A stretch of 64,000 nucleotides of DNA, from contig JAULJL010000024.1 of NCBI GenBank assembly GCA_030761205.1, positions 14,559,122 to 14,623,121 of the forward strand, in the 5' to 3' direction. The translations under genes were made by a program, and so were the position numbers. Shown here in pieces: positions 22,040-35,400 of this stretch. The stretch is from Fremontodendron californicum. Lineage: Eukaryota > Streptophyta > Magnoliopsida > Malvales > Malvaceae. The notes under the pieces were generated by a model, which was given only the letters and a program-made list of their open reading frames with translations, was not told where the DNA came from and searched no databases. Numbering within the stretch: the stretch's first letter is position 1; the number at the start of each line of letters is the position of its first letter.

Positions 22040-23270
22040 TTTTGAGAAGATGCAAATGCTTCTCGATGCAGCTGCGAATATCCTTAAGTAATGCAAATGC
22101 TTCTTGATGCAGATGTAAATGGCTTCGATTGATGCAAATGCTTCTTGGTGCAGATGCAAATGTTGAATAAAATGTAGATGCCTCATGGTGCAGATGCAAA
22201 TGGCTTTGATTGATGCAAATGCTTCTTGGTGCAGATGCAGAAGTTGAATAAAATGCAAATGCTTCATGATGCAATTGTAAATGACTTGGATTGATGCAAA
22301 TTCTTCTTGATGCAGATGCAGATGTTGAATAAGATGCAAATGCTTCATGGTGCAAATTCAAATGGCTTAGATTAATGCAAATGCTTCTTGATGCAGATGC
22401 AGATGTTGGATAAGATGCAGGTGCTTCATGATGCAAATGAAAATGACTTGGATTGATGCAAATGCTTCTTGATGCAGATGTTGAATAAGATGCAGATGCT
22501 TCATGGTGCAAATGCAAATGGCTTAGATTAATGCAAATGCTTCTTGATGTAGATGCAGGGCAAGATGCAGATGCTTCATGGTGCAAATGCAAATGACTGG
22601 GATTGATGCAAATGCTTCTTGATATAGATGCAGATGTTGGTGCAAATGCAAATGGCTCAGATTGATGCAAATGCTTCTTGATGCAGATGCAAGGATTGAC
22701 AATGTGCAAAATGCTTGTAAATGATGCAAATGCAAAGATCAACGTGGACACAACTACTTCATGGAATGAAGCAGATGCAAAGATCGTTATGCAAATGCTT
22801 CTAAATGATGCAAATGCAAAGATTAACGTTGACGCAACTACTTAATGGAATGATGCAGATGCAAAGATCGACATTATGAAAATGCCTCTAAATGATGCAA
22901 ATGCAAGGATTGACAATGTGTAAAATGCTTCTAAATGATGCAAATGCAAAGATCAACGTTGATGCAAATGCTTCATGAAAAGATGCAAATGCCCCTACAA
23001 ATCGTGTTCATGTAAGTGGTCTATATATGGTGTAACTGCAGTTACCATACAATAAGGAAAATGCAATGATTCTAGAAATGATGCAATTGCTTGAGATGAC
23101 GCAAATGCAAATATCCATGAAGGATGCAAATGTAAGGGTAAAATGCAGATGCTTATGGAATAGTGTCAATGCAAATACCCATGAATGATGCAAATGCTTG
23201 TCAACACTGTGCAGATGCAAAGATCAATAAAGAGATGAGTGCTCATGAGTGATGCAAATGCCCTTGATTG
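22040..23270. repeat. OgreB tail minisatellite 2 (gatgcaaatgcttc)
   Basis: Degenerate units built on 'gatgcaaatgcttcttgatg' and 'cagatgcaaatg', spaced about 45-80 bp. A 265-codon minus-strand frame across it (21954-22751) only translates the repeat into His/Leu/Ala/Ser-rich sequence. OgreC has a related array on its opposite strand at 49640-50430. Confidence 0.88.
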
Positions 23271-25780
23271 TTTTTTTTTTTTTTTTAAACTTTGGCTTAA
23301 CCTTTCCAATTCATTTTTCCTCTTCAAATCAGAGTATATCTTGAACATTCACGCCTCATAAGAGATCATTCCCTTTCCGGTCTTTGGCTATCTCTTTGCC
23401 CCAATAGTTTTCAAGCTATTATCAACAAAAGTCTGAACCAGGTTCTAAATCTTCTTCTCATATATGGAAGTCAAGATCTACCCTAGTAGTTCCATATCTT
23501 TGGGTTAGAAAAACCCTTGTCTCATGTCAACATCAAAAATGGTTATTTAAAAATATTTTTATTTGTTTTATCATTTCGAAAAAATTTGTTCACTTAATGA
23601 AAACTTCTGAGCCAAAAATATTAACCCCACAGTGTGTGATATACAAATCTCTTGAAGACTGATGATCACTGTCAGGAATTTTTTTGAATGTCAATTTGGG
23701 TTTTTCAATTTGAATTGACAAGGCTTGGTACAATAGGATTTTGGTTTTTCCAGGAAAACTTCACAACAAAAATGTATGCCCTTTCTAGGCTCACAAATGA
23801 AATAGGTTTTATAAAACACGAATTCCTTGAGAATAAAACAAATTCAACATTCTTTTAGTTTCCAAATCATGGCGTTTTGACTAGCGTCAAGATTGGTCGG
23901 GATGTTCAAACTGGAAAGTTGATTTTGGGGGAAAAGTCTCAATTTTTGAAGTCAATCCTCCGAATGAGAACTGACAATCTGGTAGGTTCAAGAATTCCTA
24001 GATGTTCCTTGATGACCATGTTTTTTGTTGTGGCATCGGTACGGACATAGATGGCATCAAAAATTCTCATTTTACTCTAGACCGCCCATTTTTGGGTTTT
24101 CACCCTAGAGTCCCATTCTTTCCATTTTTCTTTCTTTTTTATTGTTCTACCATGGACTTGAGAATTCTAAATTGTTCCAAAGTGAAATGATAATTTGATG
24201 AGATGGGATAAAATCTGAGCAAAAACTCTTCAGGTTAAATACTCATGTTTGATCAAAATGGACTTTTTTGATCAAAATGGACATTTAAAACACGTAATGT
24301 AGGCCAAGGTTCAGGGTTTAGAAAGAAAGGATAAATAGGCCAAAAATATGTGTTTGAGGGTAATCAGATCAAGGATCATTTCTTGAGGAGGATTCCCTTT
24401 TGAAGTGTTTGTCCCTTTTGGACTTTTCTTTCCTTTTTTGACTTTTGCCCATTTTCTTCTTTGTTTTTGGCTTCCATTTCGCCATCGTTTTTCACACACA
24501 TTTTTTTTTGTTCTTGGCTTTCATTTCACCATCTTTTTCTCTTTTTTCTTTTCCTTTTGCATCTTCATTTCGACAAAGTGAGCCCGTATTTATTTGGGCA
24601 CTTAATTTGCATTGTATCTGTCTTCGAGTTAGAACTTAATTCTCTGTGATCTTTGAGAAGATCTTTCCTCGCATTTGCCCCCTAGTGTAGAGGGTGATCC
24701 TTGATCAGGTTTCAAAGAAGAAAAAAAAATTCTTTCGGCTTAAAAGGGGTGACTATAGATAATTTTTTTTTTTTGTGAAAGAGATATGAAAGATGGCCAT
24801 TTCTCATATCAAGTACAAATATTCTCATTGAAAAGCAATCCCCAAGGAGAATAGATAATCAGAATTTCATTTTTCACTTCGAAATCCTCCGAATTCTCAT
24901 ATGCATGACATCACAATTTTTTGTTGTCGCATGCCCCAATGATTCATGCATTAGTTCCATCCTTATTCACCATGTATCTATCATTTCTACATATGATGCC
25001 CCAATTTGATCAACTTTGGGAATTTGTATTATTATGAGGAATATCGCAAGTCTAGGTTTACATTGAAAATGCTGAGTTTCAATCTTGGGTTTGTTTGAAG
25101 TACCAAGGAAAATATTACCCAAAAATAGGTTTTCTATAGGACATGGGATAATTTGGTTTGGTCATTTTGCCCCGGGGTGTCAATCATGAAGTGATGTTTA
25201 GGCAATTGGTGTTTTGTGGTCATCGAAAAGGCTATGAATGGTTTGGCACAACCTTGACACGCACCAAATTACCATGATTTAGATTCTTGAAAGAATGTCT
25301 TGTTTGTTTGAATTTTCTAAGAGCTCGAAAAATTTTAAAAAATTTCGTTCCTTTGCTCATAGCCTAGACTAGGATCTACATATTTTCTTATTCTGTAATG
25401 ACAATGGCTTATGAAGTTCAATCATTCATGTTCTTTGAAGCATTAAGTCTTTCAAGTGGTCTTAGTTCAAGGGACTTAGGCATAGGAAAGCCTAAAAGAA
25501 AGGGGATAAGGTATTGGGTTATTCCTAACAATGATCATCAATATTCTCGAGACTGTCCATTATTAGAACTTCCTTAATGCTTGTTTTTTCATATTCAAAT
25601 TATTGTTAAAACACAACAAACACAAAGCATTTACAATTCAAAATTCATTTAATTCATATGGATGTCGACATGAGACAAGTGATTTCATCATGAGGTATGA
25701 AACTACATGCATCAAAATACTCCTATTGACATGCCTTCAAAGATTGTAATTCTCCTCCTAAAACCCCGAAAGAAATTGAT
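23271..25780 (-). other. OgreB noncoding region between gag and tail repeats
   Basis: Noncoding here, but shared in order with OgreC (47160-49610, inverted) and partly with OgreA (36240-37150). Shared marks include 'ggatcatttcttgagga' and 'tcctcgcatttgcccc'. Pol should lie in this interval and nothing resembling it can be read on either strand. Confidence 0.7.
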
Positions 25781-27173
25781 TTATGGCAAAGCGGACTTCC
25801 ACTGATCGATAAGCTCCTGAGTCAAAATGCCATCGTGGATAAGACCTTCAATCCTTTTCTTCAGTTGTCTGCATTTTTCAGTTGAATGCCCAACTACCCC
25901 CAGGTGATACTCACACTTGTTGTCAGGGTCATAACTCCTTGTTGATGGATTCAGAGCTATTTTCAAAGGCACAGGAGTAAGGTACTGATTCTTTATTAGT
26001 AACGCAGCAGGTCGGGGATTGGGATTGGAATTCTTTCTTGGTTGTCCCGCGGTCGTTTTTTGGAAGCAGGCCTTGTTGCAGGGACTGGTATAGGATTAGG
26101 TGCTTGGGTCGGTAGGTAAGGATAAAGGCTTGGAGATACCTTGGTAGGGTAACATGATTGGTATGAGGGGGATTAGGGATATGGGAGGAAATCTCCTATA
26201 GCTTGGACATCTTCCTCTTTCTTTCTAGGTGCCCCATTTCTCACGGCATTGGGTGTTCTTTCTCCTACAAGTTTCCTATCCTTGATAGAATTCTCAATCA
26301 TCTCCCCTAAGATTACCATATCCGCAAAATTCTTCATGGCATTGCCGACGAGTCTATCGTAGTAAGGGCCCGTAGTGTATTCACAAAAAGGACGATGATT
26401 TCCTTCTGTGTCAAAGGTGGTCGTACTTGGGCGGCCATGTCTATCCACCGCTGAGCATATTCTTTGAAACTCTCAGTAGCTCTTTTCTCCATATTTTGCA
26501 AGGTGAGACGGTCAGGCGCCATATCATCATATGCTTGTATTGGCTTAGAAAGCTCTAGCCAGATCGTTCCAAGAGCGAATCTGATCTTTGCTTAAATAAC
26601 TATACCACCTAATTGCGGACCGGCTGAGGCTATCCTGAAAATAGTGGATAAAAAGCTTATCATTATCTATATGACCCGTCACCTTTCGACAGAATATAGT
26701 GATGTGGGCTGACGGATCAGTTGTCCCATCATATTTCTCAAAGTCGGAGACCTTGAAATTAGGAGGAATGACTAATCGGGGACCAAGCAACGTTCTTTCG
26801 CATCTACACTCCCAAATACATCTGTACTTTCTACTGTCCGGAGCCTTTCCTCCAACAGCTGATATTTCCCTTGGAAATCTACCAACTGAACCTCATTCAC
26901 GCCAACCATTTTCAATTTTGCCTGTTTAGCTGGACCATCTGACTTCAGAATGTTGACAGGATTAACTGTGTTTTGAAAAGACTGGACATCTATCATTATG
27001 ACCTCATTCTTACTCTTTTGTGCCTTCGACCTTTCTCTAGAAGCTAGGTTTTTAGTGTATCCCTTTCCTTTGATCGAGGCAAACACTAGCTCTATCAGTT
27101 TAGTCATCTGATCTCTAGATTCTGCTTGAGATTTTGCCAACTGTTCTCGCAATTCTTCTTGTGCCTTTCCCAT
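25781..27173 (-). pseudogene. OgreB gag, decayed
   Basis: Readable in order across frameshifts: N-terminal coiled coil ('AQEELREQLAKSQAESRDQM', 26772-27173), capsid-like core ('FEKYDGTTDPSAHITIFCRK', 'SRSAIRWYSYLSKDQI', 26545-26790; 'MEKRATESFKEYAQRWIDMA', 26334-26522), and a C-terminal knuckle of the CX2HX5HX4C type ('CEYHLGVVGHSTEKC', 25781-25972). It is close to the OgreC gag at 45685-47150. Several frame changes mean no full-length protein is made. Confidence 0.85.
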
Positions 27174-27709
27174 TCTTTCAATTCGGACAACTTATTCATT
27201 CTCCATAACCCTGGCCTGTATTATAAAGGTGCTCAGTACTTCATATACCTCTGATTTGAAAAAGAAATTTCTTCAACAACTCTTAAAACCAAGTCATTTC
27301 TGTTTTATCCCCCCAAGTGCGTGTCATGATGAAGGAGCCATGAATGCAACCTGATGCCGACATGATACATGTATGAATGAAATGTATAGTATGACAAATA
27401 ATTGATCGGATGCAAAATGCAAATGGAAAGATACCACAGAAGAAATAAGAATCAGAGGAACTTAATCATCAACATCTCATAAATTTGAGGCATAGCTAAT
27501 TCATTCCCATGTCAATGTTCACAAGGTATAAACCATGTTTACAAAATCTGAGCAGTGGTTAGAACTATCTTTACAAGCACTTTATTTTTCCTAGCATCCT
27601 AAGGCTATAAGAGCCAGCTAATGAAAAGACGAAATCCTATTACATCATTAATTTCCCGACCCTAATTAGCCTTCCCCAGTCCTCTATCAATCAATGTCGT
27701 TGGATCGAT

Positions 27710-28551
27710 CTACTTGACATCTATAAGAGATTGCACTTTCCTTTTGAAAGCTTCATAGTCTTCAATGCTATGCCTAGCAATTTCGTAGTGATAATCACAT
27801 CTTGCATTTGGGTTATACCACTTGGGATACGGTGGTAACAGGGGTTTCAATGGCACACAGGCAACTAGGTGATCTCGGATCAATATAGGGAGAAGATCTT
27901 GGTAACTGATTGGAATGGGGTTATAATGCATTTAGGTCTTGTTCTTGGATTGTTTCTTGATCACACATGGCTTAGGGGTCGATGGTGGCACAAAGACTCG
28001 AACTAGAGTGTTTGCATGGAGAGGCGACTGAACAGCATAGTAAGGGTATGTATTTGGACATAGGACACTTGGAGGTTTACATAGTTCGAGGTTCTTATCC
28101 CGAATGCTTGATAAGGTGCTTGATTAGGGAAGAAGTACGAACTGCCAATTGGTGGTGATGGAGTGGGACCCGGAGATCCCATAGTGGTCATCCCAGTGGA
28201 CGATTGGACCATAGTAGAGTGAGGATACTGGTTTGGACCAAGGACAAATTGCAAGGATTGTTTGGGATCTGAGGTTTCTGTCTTTGGTATCATGCTCTCT
28301 GTTTTAATCATTTTCATGACATTGTCCACAATTTCATCAAGGTTCAAACCTTTGTGGCATTGACAAGTGTAGGACCCAGCAAGGATTGTATGTTCTGGAC
28401 CTGATGGTTTTGGTTGATCCGAAGGCGATGAAGAGCCCTGAGAAAGTTCCCTCTTACTTTTACCCATATCCTCAACCATTTTCACCAATTTGGCGAGTTG
28501 TTCTTTCACCTCTTGGATTTCATGTCCAAATTCCTCTTGATTGTGTTCCAA
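27710..28551 (-). pseudogene. Second gag-like remnant upstream of OgreB gag
   Basis: The 28003-28551 frame begins with a coiled coil ('EVKEQLAKLVKMVEDM') and continues into a Pro/Ser/Gly-rich stretch. 27710-27931 encodes a Gag C-terminal piece with knuckle-like 'CDYHYEIARHSIEDYEAF', whose final Cys is lost. The capsid core is missing. It differs in sequence from the gag that follows, so it is a diverged second gag rather than a recent duplicate. Confidence 0.65.
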
Positions 28552-29758
28552 AGCACGAATCGTTCCTCCGATTCATTCCTCATATCTCGAACCCCTTTCA
28601 TGCAAATGAAAATGACATTATTATCATGAGATCAAGAATACAATTATGAATGTACATTCTCTATTCTTGTATGCATGAATATAATGATGATTAATGCATG
28701 AAATGTACAAGATACGAGAATGCTGGAGGAGATGAATTTTCATATTTTCAGCTGCTTAAATAATATGCATGTTTATGTAAAAATGCAAATGAAAGAATCA
28801 AGGAAAAGAAGATCCTAAAATCGCTCTTTATTATTATTTTTTTATTTTCTCTTTATTCTCTTTTTTTCAAGAAGAAAATTTTTTATGGAATAAAAACTAT
28901 TTTTTTTAAATACCTAAAAACACCAGGTTTCAGCATTATTACAAATGATGTATGGAAAAAATAAGCAAAGCAAGTAAAAAGGTAAAATTATCCATGCGTA
29001 TCTACTTATTTAGGCATCACGGTGCCTTCGGGGTGGATTATCACACTTATTAAGGGCGATGCACGTACATCACTGCCAGATCTACAATGCTAATTCAGAA
29101 TGCATAAATAAATGGCAAAAGATCAGAAGCATTCCTCCATGTGTTCCTAGCTTCGGTACCTAAAATGGAAATTCGGCATGGCTTTGCCTAGGTTCACTAT
29201 ATAAGGTTGCATTAGGTTCTAAATGCCCTGAATTGTTCCTCACTGTTGCCGGTGAAGGCTAGTAAGGCACCTCGTTAAAAGCTGGTTCAATTTGTTAAAG
29301 TATATTTCTCTAGCCCATGCGGATTGTTAATCATGAAGGCGTAGGTATTTTAGTACTCCATAAGTGTTTCACTAGCCTATGCGGATTGTTAATCACGAAG
29401 GCTTAGTTACTTTGCTTCAACCTAAAAGGACGGAACCCGGGTGTAAGGCTCATGATATGCAAATGCACGTGTAGTGTGTGAGGAGAAATAACAAACCTTT
29501 CACCACCTATTCTACACCCCTTATTCTAAATACCCCAACAATTTATTAAGACAAAGATCAAGAATAGTGTAACGCATTAACCAACCAGAGAGCAGTAATA
29601 ATATGCATCCAAATGAACATATTAAAAACATTTTGTTATTTTCAGAAATTCTCCTTATTTAAAAAAAATGTGGGAAATATAATTTAATACCAATTAAAAC
29701 CGACAAAACCAAGACTTTTGATAACACACGACTAATTCTAGGCCTGACTCTCTAAATG
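28552..29758 (-). other. OgreB leader (binding site to gag)
   Basis: No gene. It shares blocks with the OgreC leader (44200-44740), including a short inverted repeat 'aggcat..gtgcct' (29012-29027) and a twice-repeated 'actagcc.atgcggattgtt' segment near 29310-29400. Confidence 0.65.
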
Positions 29759-29776
29759 TCCCCAGCGAAGTCGCCA
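29759..29776 (-). other. OgreB primer binding site
   Basis: The minus strand reads TGGCGACTTCGCTGGGGA, three bases after the LTR end. It differs by one base from the OgreC site. Ogre elements are known to use tRNA-Arg with this sequence. Confidence 0.85.
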
Positions 29777-29779
29777 AGC

Positions 29780-32700
29780 TGTTGCAACCAAAAAAATAAC
29801 AAGTCTCATCGCGAGACTTTACTCGTTAAGTGTGACATTGGGGAGAAACAGAGGAAAAGATGACTTAATTCCTCTTGAAATAAAATGAGGGTTTGAAAAC
29901 ATCCTCGAAAAAGAAATGGAGTCGCCACCAGTCTTTTTTGGCTAGGTGTGGTCGGCCACCTATTAAAACCGGTTTTGCAAAACATTTTAAAATTAATTAA
30001 CACATTTTTTAAAACCAATTTCATAGTCTGCGCTTTTAAACCAGAGAAATCAAAGAAGCGGGTTCGGGAGTCGGTTACGTGCGGGGAAGGATTAGCACCC
30101 CCACAACGCCCGTACAAAATGGTACCTTATTAATCGTGTGTTATCTCGAATCTTGGTAAAAGTTGGTTTTAAATTCGACATTTTAAAATAATTCTCAATT
30201 TAAAAAAAAAATAATTCCATTTTTAATTGAAAATAATCTGAAATTTATTAATTCAAAAATTTTCTATATTTTCCAACAAACTCGGCAAAATATAGAAATT
30301 TTTATTTATTTGGAAAATCTCCGAATCATTTTCATTTTTTTGAAAGAAATATATTCCTTTATTAATGATAATTGATGATATCCTCCCTAGCAAACCCGAT
30401 AGAGAACTCATGAATTATTTTAACTCGGAAATATCTTTATTTTTTTATTGAAAATCATTATCTTTATTAAAAACATTTTAAAAAAATAATGAATATGAAC
30501 ATGTATGACATGGCAAAAGATGACATAGCAAAAGCTAGATGACATAGCATAATCTAAATGACATGGCAAAATCTAAGTGACATGGTATATTCTAAATGAC
30601 ATGATATAATCTAAATGACAAGGCAAAATCTAAGTGACATGATATATTCTAAATGACATGATATAATCTAAATGACATGGTAAAATCTAAGTGACATGGT
30701 ATATTCTAAATGACATGGTATAATTTAATAACATGGCATGATAAAAACATAAAATATCATTATAATAAAATATGCATGAAAATAAAAAAAACAATGCATG
30801 AACATAATAAATCCTAAATGATATGACAAAATAAACAATGACTAAGTAAGGAGCATAGAATAACATAGAATATCCATAACCATATAACCACCATGACAGC
30901 ACCAAGAAATTTAAATCAAAACAATAACATCACCATAGAATATTCGCAAAAATCAATATATCATAGAATATGCATGAACATGGAAAATGCAATGCATGAA
31001 AGTGTATTTTTTCTTTAAATAAGGACATCCGTATACCTAAAAAGATATACGACTACCTTAGGAAAAGATTTAAATCATATTTTATAAATCCAAAAACACT
31101 TTGTGATTGAATTGAAAACAATTTGAAATTTTTTGGATGAAAATGGCACCATGGCCGAAACTCCCTTTAAAAAGGTTCTATTTTCCTAACTTTGAAAACC
31201 CAAATTGACCTCCCTTGACCCGACCTTTATAAAAATCAAATTTTAGGATTAAAATGACTTAGAAATTAACCTAGGATAGTAGCTATAGTTTTAAATTAGC
31301 CCCCTCTTAATGCCTTAACCAAAACAGAAAATTATTTTTTCTTGAAAACAAATCTGACTTTTTTGACCAGTTTTAAAACGTGATTTTTTTACCTATTTTA
31401 AAATTTTCAAAAAATATCTAAAAAACTTATGAGAGACTCAGAACATGTCGACCTCTATGGGAAAAAATTGGCTTAATCTTTGGACTAAGGATGGCCTACC
31501 CGAAAATTCATGAAATTCAGAACACTGGGTGAAAAACTGTTTAACCAAAAAACATTTTTAAACCTTTGATAAAAATGTCCAAAAATCAGAACAAAAATAT
31601 TAGAGACTCCTCTAAGGTCATACAATCAGTGGTAAAAATTTCTAAAAATTTGGACAAGGGTTGCCTAATGAAAAAAAAAAAAAAACACAAAGGTAAAAAA
31701 TCGAACTTAACAACATCTTAATTTTCCACTAGCATGCTCATGAGAGCTTGGCTTTGAGCCATTGATTGGCCTAAGTCAAAAATCAAGTGGGATCAGATGA
31801 AATGCATGAACAAATAGCAAGCTAAATGCATGAAATGCATGACCTAATGCCTAAATGACATTGAAAATATGCATGGCATAAAAGATAACCTAATGCCTAA
31901 CATGAGATAGAAATATGCATGGCAATAAATGTGACCCTAGACCTAATATGCATGAAACATGCATGGCAATAAATATGACCCTAGACCTAATGAACATGAA
32001 ACTATGCATGGAAATACAAGATGACCTAAGACCTAATAAGCATGAAAATATGCATGGCATACAAAGATGACCTAAGACCTAATAAGCATGAAAATATGCA
32101 TGGCATACAAAGATGACCTAATACCTGAAATGTCATAAGAATATGCATGGCGATATAATATGACCTAATGCCTAATATGACATATAAATATGCATGGCTA
32201 TAACATGAACATATAATGACCAAATGAACACAATAATAATGCAAGAACATGGCACAACAAATACACAATAACATGGCATAATGATGCAAAGCATAAATGA
32301 AAGCATGGTAACCAAACAATCAAGATGAAAATGCAAATACACAAGGCAAGAAAAGATAGAAACCGGATAGTCATTTAAAAAAATATGTGAGATCCTAGCA
32401 AGGCAATAACACAAACATATGGCATGGCAAATATGCAAGACATAAATGAAAGCATGATAGACAAATAATCATGATGAAAATGAAAAGATATAGATAGGCA
32501 AATACACACACACATGGTATGGCAGTAATGCATAGCATGAACAACTTGATATAGTAAAAACAGAAAATTAAAGTTAGTAAACAAAGCAAATAGACATGGA
32601 AATGAAAGATAAAAACATAAATATAAGAACAAGTAAGTAAAGAAAGTATAAATAAGCTCTATATTTTGATTATTTTAGAAAGCTAAATTATCAAAACAAA

Positions 32701-34931
32701 CTAACATACCACAACCAACATAGGAATAAAATCAAACACAAGACAATCACACCAAAAGGAGACCATTCGGCCACTTTGAAAAAAAAAGTAGTAAAAAATT
32801 GTTTTTGATATTTTTTATGAAAACACAAAATAGGAGCTTTAAAAGGGAATTATAAAAACCTTTATTTCATAATGAAATAACAAGAAATAACAAAATTACA
32901 TGGAAAATAAGCAAATCAAGCATAGAAAAAGAAAGAAAAATGCAAGAGTTAGGTGCCAAAAGGCTACCTTTCAAAGCTATCTTTCAAACTTCCTTCTCTT
33001 CAAAAATTTTCTTTGCTTTTCTACCACTTAGCTATTGCTCAAACAAGAAAATATTCAGCCCAGAAAAAAAAAAAAAAAAAACTCCTCAAAGAATGAAAAT
33101 CCCCCTCTTAATATAGGCAACCAAATGGACTTTTATGTTGACATAATGTTGTCATTTTTTTTCCCTAGTTAGCAAGATCCAAAGGTCACTAATCAAAGAT
33201 GATAAAAATGTGAATTTGCAACAATAAGATGAAGTGATCAGCCCCTAACAATAACAACTATCCTAAAATATGTAACCATGATGTGCTAATCCTTTCTCTT
33301 AATTCATTTGGCTACTTGGCAAGATCACAAAGGCTCAATCAATTAAAAATACCATCTTGCTATCCAATTTTGGCCTTTGGATGAGAGAACTCAGCCAATA
33401 CTCCTCTTCTTCATGGGCTGACCGAATGGCCTTTAAAATTCCAGCATCTTCGTTTTTTTTTTTTTTTAAATTGTGAAAACGGCCCTCTTCGATTTCTTCG
33501 GTAAAATTACACTTTAGCCCCCTAAACTTGATTAAATTGCAAACGGACTCCAAATCCGGATTTTCTTTTTTGAATACCTCATAATAATATAAAATTGAGT
33601 TCTAAAAGTTTTCATAATTTTTCGAGCCCGTTCCCTATTTTTACGGGATTTTTCTTTAAAAGTTTCGGTTTGGTGCCTCCCAAATTTAGCCTTTTTCAAT
33701 TGAGCTCCGATTCTGGATTTTTCTTCCCCAATCTCTTCCAAATAATATAAAATTGAGATCTAAAAGTTTTGGTAATTTTCCGAGCTTGTTTCCTATTTTT
33801 TTTTTTTGGATTTATCTTCTGGAATTTCAGTTTAGTACACCCGAACTTTTGCCATTTTTCATATGAGCGCTGATTCCAGATTTTTCTTTTTCAATCTCTT
33901 CCAAATAATATAATATTTAGATCTGGAAGTTTTGGTAATTTTTCGAGCACATTTCCTATTTTTCCCGGATTTATCTTCTGGAATTTCAGATTAGTGTACC
34001 CGAACTTTGCCATTTTTCAAATGAGCTCTGATTCTAGATTTTTCTTCGCCAATCTCTTTCAAATAATATAAAACTCAGATCTAGAGATTTTTATAATTTT
34101 CCGAGCTTATTTTTCTCGAATTTTCCAAGATTGCCCTTTAACTCTCGAAACCTCAGTTTTACTCAAAACAGGTCTGATTTCCAGATTTTCTTTTTTCATT
34201 GGCTTTTTTATATATTGAATTGGAGTTGGTCCAAAAATGCTCATTTTTTAGGATCAAATTCCCCCCCGATTTGATTTTTCCTTTTTCCAATATTGGGAAT
34301 TTCCTCGTTTTGCAGTTTTCCTCCAATCGGCTCTTTCTCTGAATTACTTCAAATTGAGCCTTGGGTTATCCTTGTTTACCCACTCCTCATCAATTAAGGG
34401 CTTTCATTTTACCGAATCGGGCCATCTTTGCAATTTTCCCCAATTTCGCAAAATTCGCCAAAAATCCTAATTTTCGATTTTCCTTCCGAATTGACTCTTC
34501 CTTTGGTTCTGCTTCCAATTGGCCTTTTCAATACCCGTAGTCATTGATTATATTCCATTTGAAACCTCCAAGTTTGATCAATTTCATGTTTTAAGCACTT
34601 TTCCTAAAATTTACCGAATTAGGGTTTTCTTTCCACTGAATTTCCATAACCCATCTTCCGAACTCCATATCTCTCATTGTAGACCTTGGATTATCAAAAT
34701 TCTTTCACCATTGTTCAATTAAACTTTGAATCTTGATTTTGAATAAGGGTTGAATTTTTTAGTGGTTGACTTTTCGAGGTTGAATTTTTTCGGATTGACT
34801 TTTCATGCTTGACCTCCTAAACAAAATCTTAGAATACCATCTACAGGATGAGAAGAGATTTTCAGCATTTCTATAAAAGCACAAGGAAGAAATTACCTGA
34901 TTAGGGGTCCGGACAAAATTAGGTGTCTACA
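29780..34931 (-). mobile_element. OgreB 5' LTR
   Basis: 5,152 bp, minus strand TGTAGACACC...GGTTGCAACA. It keeps the ~980-bp segment (30499-31460) lost from the 3' LTR, including short repeats of 'ctaaatgacatg' (30510-30735), and the ~160-bp repeats (33540-34110). It preserves the empty target of the LOG element near 32206. Confidence 0.9.
30079..30104 (-). other. Conserved stem-loop candidate in Ogre LTR end
   Basis: gtgcgggg and cccccac flank 'aaggattagcac' and can pair with one mismatch. Equivalent blocks lie at 2769-2794, 43664-43689, 56088-56113 and, in the diverged solo LTR, 41943-41966, where gtgagg pairs perfectly with cctcac. Confidence 0.5.
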
Positions 34932-34936
34932 ACATG
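34932..34936. repeat. Target duplication of OgreB, right copy (acatg)
   Basis: Pairs with 2466-2470. Beyond it the OgreA minisatellite resumes ('tgtcacgataatcgagctcc'). Confidence 0.9.
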
Positions 34937-35400
34937 TGTCACGATAATCGAGCTCCCGACAACTCAGCAAAGTTTTCAAAAAATCTCTTTTCACACGGCA
35001 ATGTATATAATATTTGGGAAGGAATTATGTTCTAGATGTCTTGTCCAAAAAAATCTTGGATGTCTTTTCCAAGTGGTTTGGATGTCTTGTCCGGAAAGAT
35101 TATATAAACGACATGTGTCAGGATAATCGAGCTCCCTGGCAACATGACAGAGTTTTCGAAAAATCTCTTTTCACACGACACTGTATATAATTATATTCTG
35201 GATGCCTTGTCCAGAAAAATCTTGGATGTCTTGTCCGAAAGATTATATAAATGACATGTGTCAGGATAATCGAGCTACTCGGCAACCCAGTAGAGTTTTT
35301 GAAAAATCTCTTTTCACACGGCACTGTATATAATTATATTCTGGATGTCTTGTCCAGATTTTTTTTGGATAAAGTGCTTGCTTCCTTTTGTGTCAGCTAT
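34937..35400. repeat. OgreA minisatellite, right part
   Basis: Three higher-order units of about 170-180 bp, each with 'gataatcgagct', 'aaaaatctcttttcacacg', 'ctgtatataat' and short 'ggatgtcttgtcc' units. It is the continuation of 2136-2470. Confidence 0.85.

Larger units (their letters stand above)
2471..34931 (-). mobile_element. OgreB: complete non-autonomous Ogre/Tat retrotransposon
   Basis: Minus-strand element with 5' LTR 29780-34931, binding site 29759-29776, gag remnants 25781-28551, tail minisatellites, polypurine tract at 20609 and a 3' LTR 2471-20608 that is split by the LOG-carrying element. It is flanked by acatg on both sides. No protease, reverse transcriptase, RNase H or integrase can be read between the LTRs, so it must have moved with enzymes from another element. 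Its two LTRs differ at roughly ten places in the first ~150 bp compared by eye, so it is not recent. Confidence 0.88.

Noticed and set aside
21954..22751. 265-codon minus-strand frame rich in His, Leu, Ala and Ser
   Set aside because: It translates the gatgcaaatgcttc minisatellite. Unit length and lack of stops follow from the repeat, and other frames are also open.
26699..26929. Plus-strand frame across OgreB gag
   Set aside because: Shadow of the gag coding strand.
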